From Gonapodya sp. JEL0774 (taxonomy: Eukaryota; Monoblepharomycota; Monoblepharidomycetes; Monoblepharidales; Gonapodyaceae), in NCBI GenBank assembly GCA_027604505.1, contig JADIIX010000149.1, positions 1 to 50,852 of the forward strand: DNA of 50,852 bases. Direction: 5' to 3'. Position numbers and translations under genes: made by a program. Below, one piece after another: positions 25,153 to 36,400 of this stretch (position 1 is its first letter; every line of letters starts with the position of its first letter). The notes beneath the pieces are model-generated. The model did not search any database. It was not told the origin of the DNA and worked only from the letters and a program-made list of their open reading frames with translations.

Positions 25153-27985
25153 CTACCTAATCGGCGTCACAATGATCTGTGCAATCCTTCGTATCTCTGC
25201 CTCGTTCTGGAAAATAGAGGCCTTGAGAGACGATATCCGTTCACACTTTGAGAATCAGACGGGCGCAAGTTCAAGATGGGCGAGTTCAAGTTCAAGTAGG
25301 GCTCCGCATGTCGGTGTGCCGAACACCAGCTCACCCACCTCAGCTTCGATCGCTTCCTCAACGTCCCGGATGTGCATCGCGATTGGCTCAAGCATCGTCT
25401 GAGTCTCTCTATAATCAAAACACACGCGATAATCAGCCAACTCCAGAACACCCAGACGGCGAGGACTTGACACCACCAATAACACACCTCTCCTCCAACC
25501 TCAACTTCCCTTCCCACTCCACCACCTCCTTCTTCCACCTCTCCTCTTCCCCTTCCATTCCTTCCAAATCCTCCCCAGCAAGATCTAAGAGACTCGCCAA
25601 CGGTCCTGCGGCCGCTGCCGCGGCTCGCACGTGCACTATCAGCGAAGCCATTCGTGCCTGGTGTTCAGCAGTATTTCCAACTGCGGAAGTTCCAACGCCG
25701 GTGCCCGTCTCAAGGACTTTTCGAATGAGTTCACCTGTGACATTCCGGACGTGACGCAATCAACAGCAGAAAATCACTACCCCCGCTTCTCTTGAGAATC
25801 CACCAGATCCTCTCACCATGTTCTCCCTGCCCTCTCATCACCGCCTCCGCGTCCCCGGCTGCCACCTCCGCCATTCCTGCTTGGATATCTGTCCTTTGCT
25901 GTGCCGCGAGCACGGTTCCAACATCAGCAACCTGCACAAACTCGTCTGCATCGTCGTGGTTGCCGAGAAGCGCACGCGCCCCTCCCACTTGGAATGAACC
26001 ATCGTTGGAATCAGGCGTGTCCGTGATGACGGTAGGGGGAGCGACACTGAACGAGTTGGATTCGATCAGCTCCACAACAGTACAGCGGAACCCTGGATTC
26101 TCCAGACAATATCGCAAGATGTCCCTCTCGTCACAACTTACCCGCCGCTATCGACTCCTACATCTGTAAGCACTTTTCTCCTCGGAGGTGGTGCCCTCGC
26201 CGTGGTAGGTCTCACCGGTCTCCTCGCAACCAGGCCCGTAGCCCTAAGCTGCTCTTGCTCTCTTCCCTTCTCCACATCCGACTCCCTTTCCCTTTCCTTT
26301 TCCCTTTCGTCCTCACCCCGCCCTGCTGCCTCAGAATCTGCAAATGGAGATATGAGCATTGCACTGACTGGTGACTCAATGTCTGACTGTGAGGGAGGAG
26401 GCTGTTGGTGAACTGGAAGAAGTGCGGGAGGTATGGGACGGTATGATGCACTTGATGTGGTCGGTGAGCTCGGTGCTTGCGGGTCTGTCTCACCATCTTG
26501 CGTCGGACTCTCCCGTTCAGAAGCGCGACGATCACTAGTTATGGACATCGATGGATGCTCCTGGTCTTCGGATGGCATAGGTGGTGGTTGTACAGATTGC
26601 GACGGTTCCTGTGGTTGGATCGTGGCCGCATTGCGTGGCAGCGAAGGCATCACGGGCTGTTGCATTTGCCGTTGAGTCGGAGCGGATGTCTTCGATGATC
26701 TTCGATGAGACGATGAACCAGAAGGCGTAGCAGCCGTTCCCTGCGGTGGGGCAGTGTGTACATTTTTCGCTCCAGTCACGGCGTCTTTGGCAGTGGGAGC
26801 GAGAGAAGGGTTGGAAGCACGAGTGAGCGATGGATTTGAGGAAGTAGCGGATGGTTTCTTGGAGGAATCTTTGAGAGAACTAATGGGAGGTTCAGGCAAC
26901 AATAAGAAGAAGATTATCACTATCACTCACCTTCTGGACCCTTTCACGTCTTTTGTAGATGTTCGATCTTTCTCTCTATCTTTCTCTTTGTCCTTGCTCT
27001 TGGACGACGAGGACGGTGGTGGAGCCATTGTAATCTCCGGCGGTGTTGTCGTTGTGCCAGGTGCAAGAGGAGCAGACATCGGAGTTGGAAGCGGTGGAGT
27101 TGACAGGTCCTTTTCATTACTTAGCGCCGCTTGCGGTGATTTGGTGGAATGTTTTGTGCTGTAGTGGTCGGCAATAATCAGAGGAGTGAGAGAGCAAGAG
27201 GTTGCACAAAACGAGTGGTAAGTGGTCGAAAAAGTGTATTTAAAAGACTTACCTGGGTCGTTCTCCGCTTGTCACTCGCTTAACTGCCACGGTGGAGTCC
27301 ATCTGTGGTTTGAGGAGTGCATAAGTCGAGTAATTGTGAACTAAGGTCCCACCAACCCATTTTTTTCTTTATACGCCTGCGCCCCATCATCGTCTATTGT
27401 CTAAACTGACCTGCGTTGCCCTAGCCAGCTGCTGCAGAAACTCGTTGGTCACTTCGGGCTCCATTCCTGCAACAACCTTGTTGGGGTTCAGTCGCACAGG
27501 TTCGCCAAGGGTGAAGGAGACGCAGTCCGATAGTTTCATAAGCCAAGCAATCTTGGCTTCTTTTTCCTGATATGGGGTTCAGATAGTCGGAAGAGATCAG
27601 GGGGGGCAATAAGAATCTTCGACCGTTCGAGAGGAATGAATCCAGTAACAGTCCGACATTGGACCGTTTCCCCCAGAAAAAATTTCACAGCCGAAGCGGA
27701 CACAATTGAACTTTTCGCTCCACTATGAGTCTCCGGTTCCTGGCTTCGACGCCAACGCGTGGAGCTCACCTTTACATTCTCTGAATTCCTCTCCGACTCG
27801 GAAAACAACCCAGTACCCCACCCAGCGGCTCCCATTGCTTCCGAAACAAGATCATGGAGGAATCGAAACGGAGGTTTTGTCAGCAACTTCGCTGTGAGTG
27901 GAGTGCGTTTGATGAGCGGGGCAAGAGAACTTTGGGTGGATTTGATGGCGGCATCGAGGGAAGTGGAGGCAGCCGCGGATGACAT
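25153..27985 (-). CDS. IFT54: Intraflagellar transport protein IFT54 (TRAF3IP1/elipsa)
   Basis: IFT-B subunit that links anterograde trains with kinesin and binds tubulin and IFT20; needed for flagellum assembly. Nine exons (minus): 27985-27770, 27566-27411, 27302-27253, 27158-26931, 26879-26142, 26046-25817, 25734-25488, 25408-25339 and 25245-25153; 675 residues, close to vertebrate TRAF3IP1. The N-terminal calponin-homology-like MIP-T3 domain (1 to about 125) shows RTPLTAKLLTKPPFRFLHDL, then EKEAKIAWLMKLSD and LNPNKVVAGMEPEVTNEFLQ. A long disordered Ser/Pro/Lys/Glu middle follows, ending RPTTARAPPPRRK. The C-terminal coiled coil (about 500-675) contains ERWKKEVVEWEGKL and RISSLKASIFQNEAEIRRI, which match the end of the family. 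The acceptor for exon 6 was moved to 26047 because the nearer CAG breaks the frame. Confidence 0.9.
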
Positions 27986-28263
27986 TGAGTGGGATTAAAG
28001 ATGAATGAACGGTGTGGGACTGGAACCGAACAACCGACGCTGTTGAGAGAAAATGCAGGAGAGGTATTGATGAGTGCGTGCAGGCCGCGATGTTGGGAGA
28101 CCGCCATGTGTTTTTCTCCATGGACAATGTACCCAACCACCCTGCCGGGAATACCGGAAATTAAACGTACCAACAATGTAACACTCTCTACTGACGTAAT
28201 TATAGCGATGCTCCCATGTCGGCATGACCTAATCCCTCACAAACATCGCAATTCGGTGAGCAC

Positions 28264-29362
28264 TTATCCGTCTCCACCACCAGTGTGCTTACCACGAAGA
28301 GCATCTACGTGCACGCCATCGTTATCACGTAGAAAGTCTCCTTCAGTGTACTCTTTGCCAACCTTACTCCGGTTCTCCCCGCTGTCGGTTTTGTCGACGT
28401 AGTGAAGCCACTCTCCTCCTGATATGGTATTGGATGTATCGAGTTCATATTCGTAGTCACTGTCCAAATCCTCCATATCCGCAATCGGGTCGATCTCTTC
28501 GTCCGTTTCAGAGTCCGTCATCCCGTATTCAGCGTCCCAGGTCCTTTCCGGGTCCACGTCCTCGTCAGTCAAAGCTTCGTCTCCTTCAACCAAGCTGTGG
28601 TCATGGTCCAGTTGACTAGATACTACTCCATGATCCGTTTCGGCCAATGTTCTCTCGGCAAGATTCTTGTTCCCACTTCTACCGCCTCCTGCCCCACCAC
28701 CTCCGTACTTTGCTTTTGTCTCCCTACACTTCTTAGCCTTCCTTTTTCTCTCCTTATCAATCTTGGTCTGCTTCTTGGACACAGCTCCATTGATTGCCTC
28801 GTCCAACTTGGCCAGCAACAGCTTTCGAGCGATACTCCGGTTGACCGCAAGAGAGCGGGAGGCTTGACTCTAGATTGCAAAAGGGGTGAAAATTGTGAGC
28901 AGAAATTGACCGCCCATTCGGCGCGAAACTTTTAGAGCCGGAACGTGTCACTGAAAATCTCACATCCGCCCGGATCCCTGTTGGCACGTGTATGAGTTGG
29001 ACGCGGTGTCTGCATTTGTTGATCTTTTGACCTCCTGGTCCAGAGCCTTTCACAAAACTTTCCTGTATTTCAGATTCATTGAGCTTCACCTTGATGCGGG
29101 TGGGAACTGAGGGTGGTTGCACCGAAAGGCGAGGAGAGGGAGTCAAGGTAGGGGAAGCGGCAATTGGTGATACATGGCCATCCGAAGGATGTGCGTGAGA
29201 CGGGGAGTGCGCGCCTGATGCAGGTTTGGGAAAGGATGATGATGCGAATCGAGCGGTCTGTCCACCCGATATGCCTGACAGATGGGAGCGTCCGAACAGC
29301 TGATTCCACCAAATGCAGTGATGAATGGAGAGAGGGCGCCAAAAACAGGTCGTCGGAGGCAT
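28264..29362 (-). CDS. MTRFR/C12orf65-type mitochondrial release factor (Rso55-like)
   Basis: Codon-independent release factor that, in animals, frees nascent chains from split mitochondrial large subunits. Two exons, 29362-28964 and 28869-28264, 334 residues. The N-terminus (about 1-45; MPPTTCFWRPL, ARFASSSF) is Arg/Ser-rich and acid-free, a likely mitochondrial presequence. The GGQ loop is VKGSGPGGQKINK (GGQ 110-112) with VQLIHVPTGIRAD next to it, then SRSLAVNRSIARKLLLAKLD and a Lys/Arg stretch (TKIDKERKRKAKKCRE) as in the family. Unusual: about 120 further residues, very acidic (repeated D/E with GGEWLHYVD), follow a glycine run. Known relatives are about 150-200 residues long and end in basic sequence. 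I chose the ATG at 29362 because longer readings start from non-ATG codons. Confidence 0.85.
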
Positions 29363-29700
29363 TTCAAGTGGACTGAGGCGATCGAAACATGTTGGAAGTG
29401 AAATCGGCGGGCACCAAGTCCGTGCAGAGCTTTCACACTCAGACAAAATCGAATGGGATGATCCAGAGTGGCCGTAGCGGACGGAACACCCACACACGAT
29501 ATCCTCGACCCAAGCCAGCTTTGAAGAGCATTTGATGTATTTCGGAGTGCGGCAGGTTACAGGATTTCGGTCAACCCCGCCGGACACCAGTCTTTCCACC
29601 CGTTACTCCTCGACTCACTATATTGTAATGCCATGGATGCACTAAAATCGCTGCGATAGTAGTTCTACTTCTCCATACCCCTCTCTCCTGTCTCATCTGC

Positions 29701-30087
29701 AGCATCCTGCCGGTTGCCTCGATAACCCCCAACAGGGCACGTACCAATTGGATAATTTATCCAAAACTATCCATGTGCGTGGTTTCATGGACGATGTTTG
29801 GTACAAGCTGCCGGAACCAATCACCAGTCTATCTCGAAGTTGCACGCACATCCAACCACAGCACCATCGAAACGGCATATTTGACTGTGGACAATACGCA
29901 TCGGCTCGTCCGACAGGGCATATCTTATTTGAATGATTGAGCACAGCGTCATCTGAGCTTAGATAAAAAGATTATGGTGCTCCTGTCTTTCCTTGGGCGA
30001 GGTGGCACAGATGTTCTGTACGAAATGGGACCGGATACGCCGTACAAGCGGGATTCGACCAGTTTACTGCAGACGTTCATTCAACAG
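29701..30087 (+). other. Coding-like fragments, unrecognised
   Basis: Three adjacent stretches read as plausible protein on the plus strand, but in different frames. One contains KTIHVRGFMDDVWYKLPEPI, the next HSTIETAYLTVDNTHRLVR, and the third IMVLLSFLGRGGTDVLYEMG before a GTATCT that could be a donor at 30088. Composition is protein-like, with no low complexity. I do not recognise a family, and the joins need splice sites that I cannot place convincingly. It is either a small-exon gene or a decayed one. Confidence 0.3.
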
Positions 30088-30702
30088 GTATCTCGAGCGA
30101 CTTCATGACCAAAGGTTCTTTGCGGCAATTCCAGTTTGGAATCATTTTAGTTTTCATTGAAAGGTGTCCGTTCAATCACCTTTCCGAGTCGTCCATTCCG
30201 TACTTCCGCGAGGGCCGCAATGAGGACTGTGCGAATTGTTGAACAGATGCAGGCAGATGCTTTGCGAGTGAGTCGGTGATGTGATTTGGTAAGAGCGGCC
30301 CCCAGAATGCCACGGAAGCAGGTACTTTTGTGGTCGAAACGATGGATGCGAATGGAAAGGGTGTCTCTTCAACCATCAGCCCCGTTCTTGACATCAAACC
30401 AAGGGGAAAATATGCAAATGACTGTGGTGCCCTATCTTGAGGGAGAAGGCGACTCGAAAAGGTGATTCTCTGGTGCAGAATGACACTGCGATTCGACTTC
30501 CAGTGTGAGCATGGAGCCATTAAGCCAACCATCCCACGCAAACATGGTCAAGAAAGTCCTCAGCGATGATTTCATTTTGATAGAACTGAGTGAACAGAGT
30601 TCCGTCTCAGACACCATGACTGATCCCCGCGAGCAGTCTCAGCAATCGTCCGGGTTCAGTCGAAGAGCTGCGACGACCGGACAATGATCGCCATGGCTTC
30701 CC

Positions 30703-31170
30703 TGCGGCAGATACTCATGTATCTACGTTCCAAATTCTGGAGTCGTCTCTCCAGAACGAGAATCGATCATGGAATTGGTTGTCGATGGCTCTAGACACTC
30801 GCCCCACCGGAAGGACGACATGTCCACCGCTGGCTGCAGGGGTTAAAAAGACTCTCGCTGGATGGGGAGAATCTCTTGAGGGGTTGATTCCTCCGGAGGT
30901 GTTTGATTTCCTTGTTGTCGTGCTCTCGTTCGCAACTCTGGGACTCTAGCCCTTGCGATAGATATTCATGTATATACGTTTCAAAATGTGGAGTGAGTCT
31001 TCTCTCCGAAACGAGATAGATTCGATCCTCGAAGTGATTGTCGATGGTCCCGTTCGAAACTCTGGGACTCCAGCCCCACCCGAGGGAAGACATGTCCATC
31101 GTTGCAGAGCGTCAAAAGACTGGCGCTCGATTGAAAGTATCTCTTGAGGGTTGATTCCGTCGCAGGTGTT
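30703..31170. repeat. Diverged tandem duplication, two copies of about 240 bp
   Basis: Copy A (about 30703-30920) and copy B (about 30955-31170) share the same order of blocks. These are a TCATGTAT.TACGTT block, a TCTCTCC..AACGAG block, TTGTCGATGG, GACATGTCCA, AAAAGACT and ATCTCTTGAGG.GTTGATTCC. The offset is about 252 bp. Copies differ by substitutions and small indels. A sub-block (ACTCTGGGACTC.AGCCC) occurs both in the linker and inside copy B, so the duplication is nested. Confidence 0.75.
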
Positions 31171-31285
31171 CAGTTCGTTGGAGTGACTCTGGGATCGTGG
31201 GTCTCACTGATTGGGAGTTGGAGAGCAGTGCTGCGGCACAAAACATGGCACAGAGACTGCGTCCATCAGGCCGGGCACAGAGAAA

Positions 31286-31311
31286 ACACACCCTCCTCAA
31301 ATAGGGTGTGT
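31286..31311. repeat. Perfect 9-bp inverted repeat (hairpin)
   Basis: ACACACCCT and AGGGTGTGT are exact reverse complements separated by an 8-base loop. The element sits alone in the gene-poor region; it could be a transposon-derived terminal structure or a chance palindrome. Confidence 0.6.
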
Positions 31312-31402
31312 GACCCCTATTGAATGGCCGCGAGGTTTCCGCAGATCGTATGATTCTTTCGCCTTTTACTAAAGAATCCCGTGTGGACTCCCCACTAAGC
31401 GG

Positions 31403-31740
31403 CATCTTGGAATTTATGGAAACCACTCAACCGCTTGAGTAGGCAAACTTTTTTGCAACATTTGAACAAGAGATGCTTCTTTTCCATCATATGATCGCAC
31501 AGTATCAAAAAGGTCTTGCAATTCTTCCAGAGAAGGTCTGAAAAGGGCACTTTGTGAGACAACCACTGGCAAAGTTAACATGAAGTGCCCTGATAAAGAT
31601 TGTAGCACCTGAATCCTTTGTCATAAATTTCAATTGGATTCTTCCTCTCCAAAGGAATCAAGAAAATCAACAAGCGAGAGTGGGCATCAACTCCGCCGTA
31701 GAGAGTGATTCCATATCTCACAGTTTTAAATTAATGTTAA
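31403..31740 (-). pseudogene. Possible DDE-integrase relic and adjoining coding-like frame
   Basis: On the minus strand near 31740-31625 one frame reads FKTVRYGITLYGGVDAHSRL and continues LIFLIPLERKNP. This resembles the segment around the first catalytic Asp of integrase-core transposases common in fungal and animal genomes (pattern ..RYGI.V.GG.DG.SRL). It ends within about 15 codons. An overlapping frame (31608-31417) reads as helical protein (PSLEELQDLFDTVRSYDG), but I do not recognise it. No second or third catalytic acidic residue, no terminal repeats and no target-site duplication are visible. Best read as a decayed fragment, with low certainty. Confidence 0.3.
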
Positions 31741-31982
31741 CGAAGGGTTACAGTGCATGGGTGCACTTGCTCACCTAACAAGTACTTCATTCTGATCAAT
31801 GTTAAGGCAGTGCTCCGGTCTGTGGTCGGGGATCGAGGGGGCACGTTTCCACGAACTTTGAGAGCCCATCCCAACCGATTGAACTGTAATTCTGGTGAAA
31901 TAAAAGGCGGATTGTAGCCGCCAATGCGGACGATTTATGCTAGTCTAATTTTTTTCCTGCCCCCGGAGCGGATGCTGGAGCG

Positions 31983-32740
31983 TCACCGAGTTGGGCTGTT
32001 TTTTCGGACATCAAACCATTCGCCATCAACGACGGTCATCCACATCCCAGAAGTGAAGCAGCCAATATGAATGAAATGATGGGCGATTTGTTCCATCGTG
32101 TTTTGTCTGGGGCCCAAGTGGCTCGTGCTCGATATTCGACGGAAATCGTTCTTTCTTGGACATCTCATGACTGGATTAAAGGTCACAACCGGTCAGTTTC
32201 AACATGAAAACACTTGCAGTGGTGGATTTTTTCTAATATTGCTGCAATCCCCCTCATAGCGGAGATTCATAGTCCGTGTTTGAAAGTACGGCTCCAGCAA
32301 TGTTTCCACCCCTGAAATGTTGAACCATCTGTAAAATCCATTCGGAACAGTCAGGTTACTGAAAGGGACTGTATTAAGACTCCAGAGCTGCTGCAGCAGG
32401 TGACGTGCGACTGGAACTGGTTGGTTATACGGTGAATGCCGGATCACATTCAAGCAATATGAAGGTGAAAACGATACCAAACATGTATTTTCTTGTGAGA
32501 ATATAATTTCGATGCTCGTTTAATGAAATCCCAATAATTTGGTTGGTGCCGACATTTGTCTATGTTGAGCAGAATTGGAGCGACAGTCAACCATCAACCA
32601 CTACCGGCAGTCGCCCAAAGCACACCGTTCACATAAACCAGTGCTCTGTATGCTGCATATGACTTCAAAGAAGCAAGCACAGCAGAAACCAGCTCCTGCA
32701 GGGTGACTTCATTTCTGACCACTGTCAGCACCCTCCGTTC
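31983..32740 (-). other. Coding-like fragments, unrecognised
   Basis: Three minus-strand stretches look protein-like: near 32735-32590 (NEVTLQELVSAVLASLKSYA, VYVNGVLWATAG), near 32455-32205 (RHLLQQLWSLNTVPFSNL, FYRWFNISGVETLLEPYF) and near 32120-31983 (EQIAHHFIHIGCFTSGMW, VVDGEWFDVRK). None starts at a good ATG, and the phases do not join with the nearby GT/AG sites I tried. No family recognised. Confidence 0.3.
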
Positions 32741-33489
32741 TTGTACACTTCATTCCCTTTTTCTCTTTCGGTTTGAGGCAACATTTTGTTGCGAAGATCT
32801 GTCACAACTTAGTTTGAGAACCAGACCATTATCGAGCTATGGGGTGCAAACTGACAATTAGTGCTCGGTGCAGGCAGGTCCCGTGCCTAGTGACAACTCA
32901 CCCAAGTCCAACCCGGTATCATCGGAACATTTGTTGTCAGGCGAAGACGTTGTCCGCGGGGTCGAAGCCTGTCGTTGTTATTGAGGTTGAGCACCTGAAG
33001 AAAGCACACACGCACCACAAGAAGTGCGCAGTAACAATAACTGTTCGGAAAGAAACACGCACTTGCTTAAGAAAAACGCGCATTTTTTACATTCCATCCG
33101 TCTCCGTAGTTTGGGGTTCCATATTGTTTGCCTTTTTTTGACTGTGTGTGGGGTGCCGAATGGCGTGGTTGAGGGTCCCCAACACAAGATTCTCGACCCA
33201 ATAGAGAGGGGCCACTTCCCTCCATATTCGAGCCCGAGGAGAGAACTTTGCAATGGAAGAGAGGACCGACCGTCGATCCGGTGGAAGGTGGAAGTTGCAG
33301 CAAACGCGGGATAAACGGACATCTTCAGACGACAACCGACTGTACGGGAGGAGAGCTGAATGGGACCCTCGATGGACGGATTGCAAGGCGAGCAGAGCAA
33401 GCAGACGAGTGACTGGCTGCCGGGCGAGCGGGAGATGCGTTGAAGCGGACACTGAAACTCTCTCTCGAAACCCGCGGGGAAAAGTCAGG

Positions 33490-36400
33490 ATGCAAACTTC
33501 CCAGTTCCCTGAGAGAACTGGGATTTTTCTTCCAGCTCTTGCTTTCACTGTACTTGCTACTGGGCCTCAAGCTGCGTGGGCTCAATCCTCGACTCAGTCT
33601 CGTGCATCCTCGACTTCGGGATCCACATCTGGCACCACGCAATCTCCAGTCTTTTCGACGACTCCATCTCCTTCAACCTCTTACGTCTGTCTCAGTCTCG
33701 CAGGCTCAACCTCGTGCGGTGCGTTCGGTTCTTCTGCTTCAGTAAATGTGTCATCTTCGTGGACACTGGCAATGTTTGACGAGGATATGGTAAGCTGGGC
33801 GGACTCAACTAGGCATACCCAGCTTTTCAATGCTGCGTATGGCTGTAAGTGAGTATTAAGTGATGGTGGTGGTGGTGAGAAGGAACTTGGAGTCGAACAG
33901 TCAATCGCTTATGCGACCAGATGGATGCCTGAGCTCTTGATTGCTTTCTCGAAGAAGTGAAGAACATTCACGGGAAGCGTGCATTTGGGCCTTTGTACAA
34001 CGCGATGTAGGACTATACTTTGGTATAGTCTGCTTGATTGGGTTTCAGGTGGAATAGCTCCTCGCACTGTCCCTTTGCTCGAACAATTGTTTGAATCAAG
34101 AGGGCTTTGTGGAAAGCACTTCTATACTCAATCCGTATAATACTTCGTCCCACTATTCTCAACCTAATCCCTCCATCCTCTTCGCACCAGCTGGGACGGC
34201 ATTCCCCTCCGCTACGCCCTCACGTACGGCTGCGCCGAACGAATTTTCTCCTATGATCGCACGTGCAATCTCATGCACTCTTCCACTTCCGCGTCATTTC
34301 CCACACCCACACTCTCTGCCTCCTCGTCAAACCAGACCAATATTCTCATCCCTCCGATATGCAAATCCACCTGTCTCTCCTACCTCGCCTCTGTTCGAAC
34401 GCTTTTCGCAAACACAACAGCTTGCCCTGGTGTGGCGACGGGCTCTATCGGTGAACCGCAGATTGCGGCGAGGGTGCTCGTTCTGAATTATGTTACTGAT
34501 ATTTGCGAGAATTATGCCAATGACGGGGTAGGGTGTGTTGTTGCTTCGGGTGGAGATACTGGGACGTGTGGTGAGTAGGAAATTATGGAATTGGTTAGCT
34601 TGTGGGGTGACAAGATGAACGATTGAGTTTGAGGTGGCACCGGTTGTGTGTTAGGAAGAAGTTTCATTTCTTACTTGGTTTCGTTCACAGGTTATGGTAG
34701 TTCACATCGCGACCTCGCCACTGCCTATTGCATTTCCCCGACTGATCCCTGCTGCAATAGCCTTAAGCCCATTAGTCTGGCTTCCAACGTCTCTACCACC
34801 GCCGTCGCCCCAGCCGACGCTTCCCCTTCACCGTCCTCATCTTCATCTGCCTTATCAGTTGGAACTGTGACTGCCATTGCTGTCTCGGTAGCCTTGTTTC
34901 TGGTCGCGACGGTGCTGGGATTGGTGTATTTGCTGTATGTCCGCCCCCGCACACTTGAAAAGTATGCGGCGAGCCGTCGCCAACTGGACCGTCTGCGTGA
35001 CGCTAATTCTACGCTTGTGAGCAACATGACACCGCCTGCTGGTCCTCGACAACGCGAGCTCGCCCAGCGTGAATTAGCGCATCGCCGCTCTGTTCGGGCA
35101 TCGACCATACGGCAGTCGATGACGCGTTCCCCGATCGCAGCTCCTTCCATACTTAATGGGCAAGGTTTAGGTGCCTTGAGTATTGCCGTAGGCGGCGATA
35201 TACCTCCGCCATCAGCACACCCTTCCACAAAGGGCCGCTCGGCTTCCGTACGGTCTGCGAGGTCTGCGAGGTCTGCCAAGTCCGCGAGGTCTAACAAATC
35301 TGCAAACCGCAAGTCCCGCGCTTCATCTGTCCCCCCAGGATCTCCAACTCTCTCCTTTGCGGCGCGTAGCATAGGTCGCAGGTCTATGGACAGTGCCTTG
35401 CCAAAGCGTCACGTCGCAATTCATGACTACAACCCGCGACTTGAGGACGAAGTAGCCCTTACAAAGGGTGACGTGGTATACATTCGGGAAATATTTAATG
35501 ATGGCTGGTTACGCGGAGCAAATTGGACCACCGGGAGGGAGGGGACATTTCCGGCTGCATGCATTGAGCCTGCGGAAGAATCGGAGGATGAAGATGACGA
35601 GGATAAAGATGGTCCGTTTGGGATTGGAGCGAGGAGTTCGTGGAGGGCGGGCTCAGAAGGGAGCGATTTTGGGAGTTCAGAGGGGATTGAGATGAGGGCG
35701 ACAGGGCGTACTCCAAGTAGGGAAGGGAGACCACGGTCGGGTGTTGGAACTGTCACAGGTGCCGGTAGGAGAAACTCAAAGAGGGAGTCACTGACTGGAC
35801 TGGGTGGTCCTGCGGGATCGGGACCAGGTGCCATCAGGCCGATTTCGAAGAGGCAATCACGGGCATCCCAGCTGAGCGACCTTGCGGGAGGGACCGGATC
35901 TGATGTTTCCGAGGGAGGAGATAGCGATTCGGTCCAGGACGTTTGGCGGGGGAGCCCGGTTGTGCTGGGTCACGGTGTGGATAAGCGAGGTCGAAAGAGA
36001 TCGCCTCCAGACCTGTGGCAGCCTTCTACTACGGCTTTAATACCAGTTATCGCGGCCAATGCAGGATCACTTTCATCCACAGTCACCGCCGGGCGCGTTG
36101 GAACCCCCCTTGGCCGTCGTTCATCTCGTCGTGACCTATCGCCCTCCGTGGGACCTCGTCTGTCAGCTGTTGTCAATCCACACCTCACGACCCTTGCCGA
36201 CCGCGAACTGACAGTTATGTCTCCAATACCTGTCATGCCACAGCCACCTGCAATGGCGGTCACGCCGTCTTATCACCCGTTACGTACTCCAGTCGAGAGG
36301 CCCCCGTCATTAGGGGCGTCCCCGGCAGCGTTACGATCTGGTACAATTGAGCGACCGTCCTCTGTCACTTCTGCTCCTATGATCCGTCCAGTCAAGGTTG

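Larger units (their letters stand above)
29363..33489. other. Gene-poor region with fragments and repeats
   Basis: A 4.1-kb stretch between the MTRFR start and the SH3-protein start in which I find no complete gene. Single-exon open frames are short and broken. Coding-like pieces exist on both strands, listed separately: 29701-30087 plus, 31403-31740 minus and 31983-32740 minus. They do not join into one phase-consistent model. The rest (notably 30100-30700 and 32740-33480) shows nothing I can name. The region also carries a diverged tandem duplication and a strong hairpin. Confidence 0.6.

Noticed and set aside
25167-25538. Minus-strand open frame of 123 codons at the IFT54 3' end
   Set aside because: It is the wrong frame of IFT54 exons 7-9; spliced IFT54 ends match the family exactly.
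30176-30541. Minus-strand open frame of 121 codons in the gene-poor island
   Set aside because: No domain, no splice partners, and the opposite strand reads equally well; not enough to call a gene.
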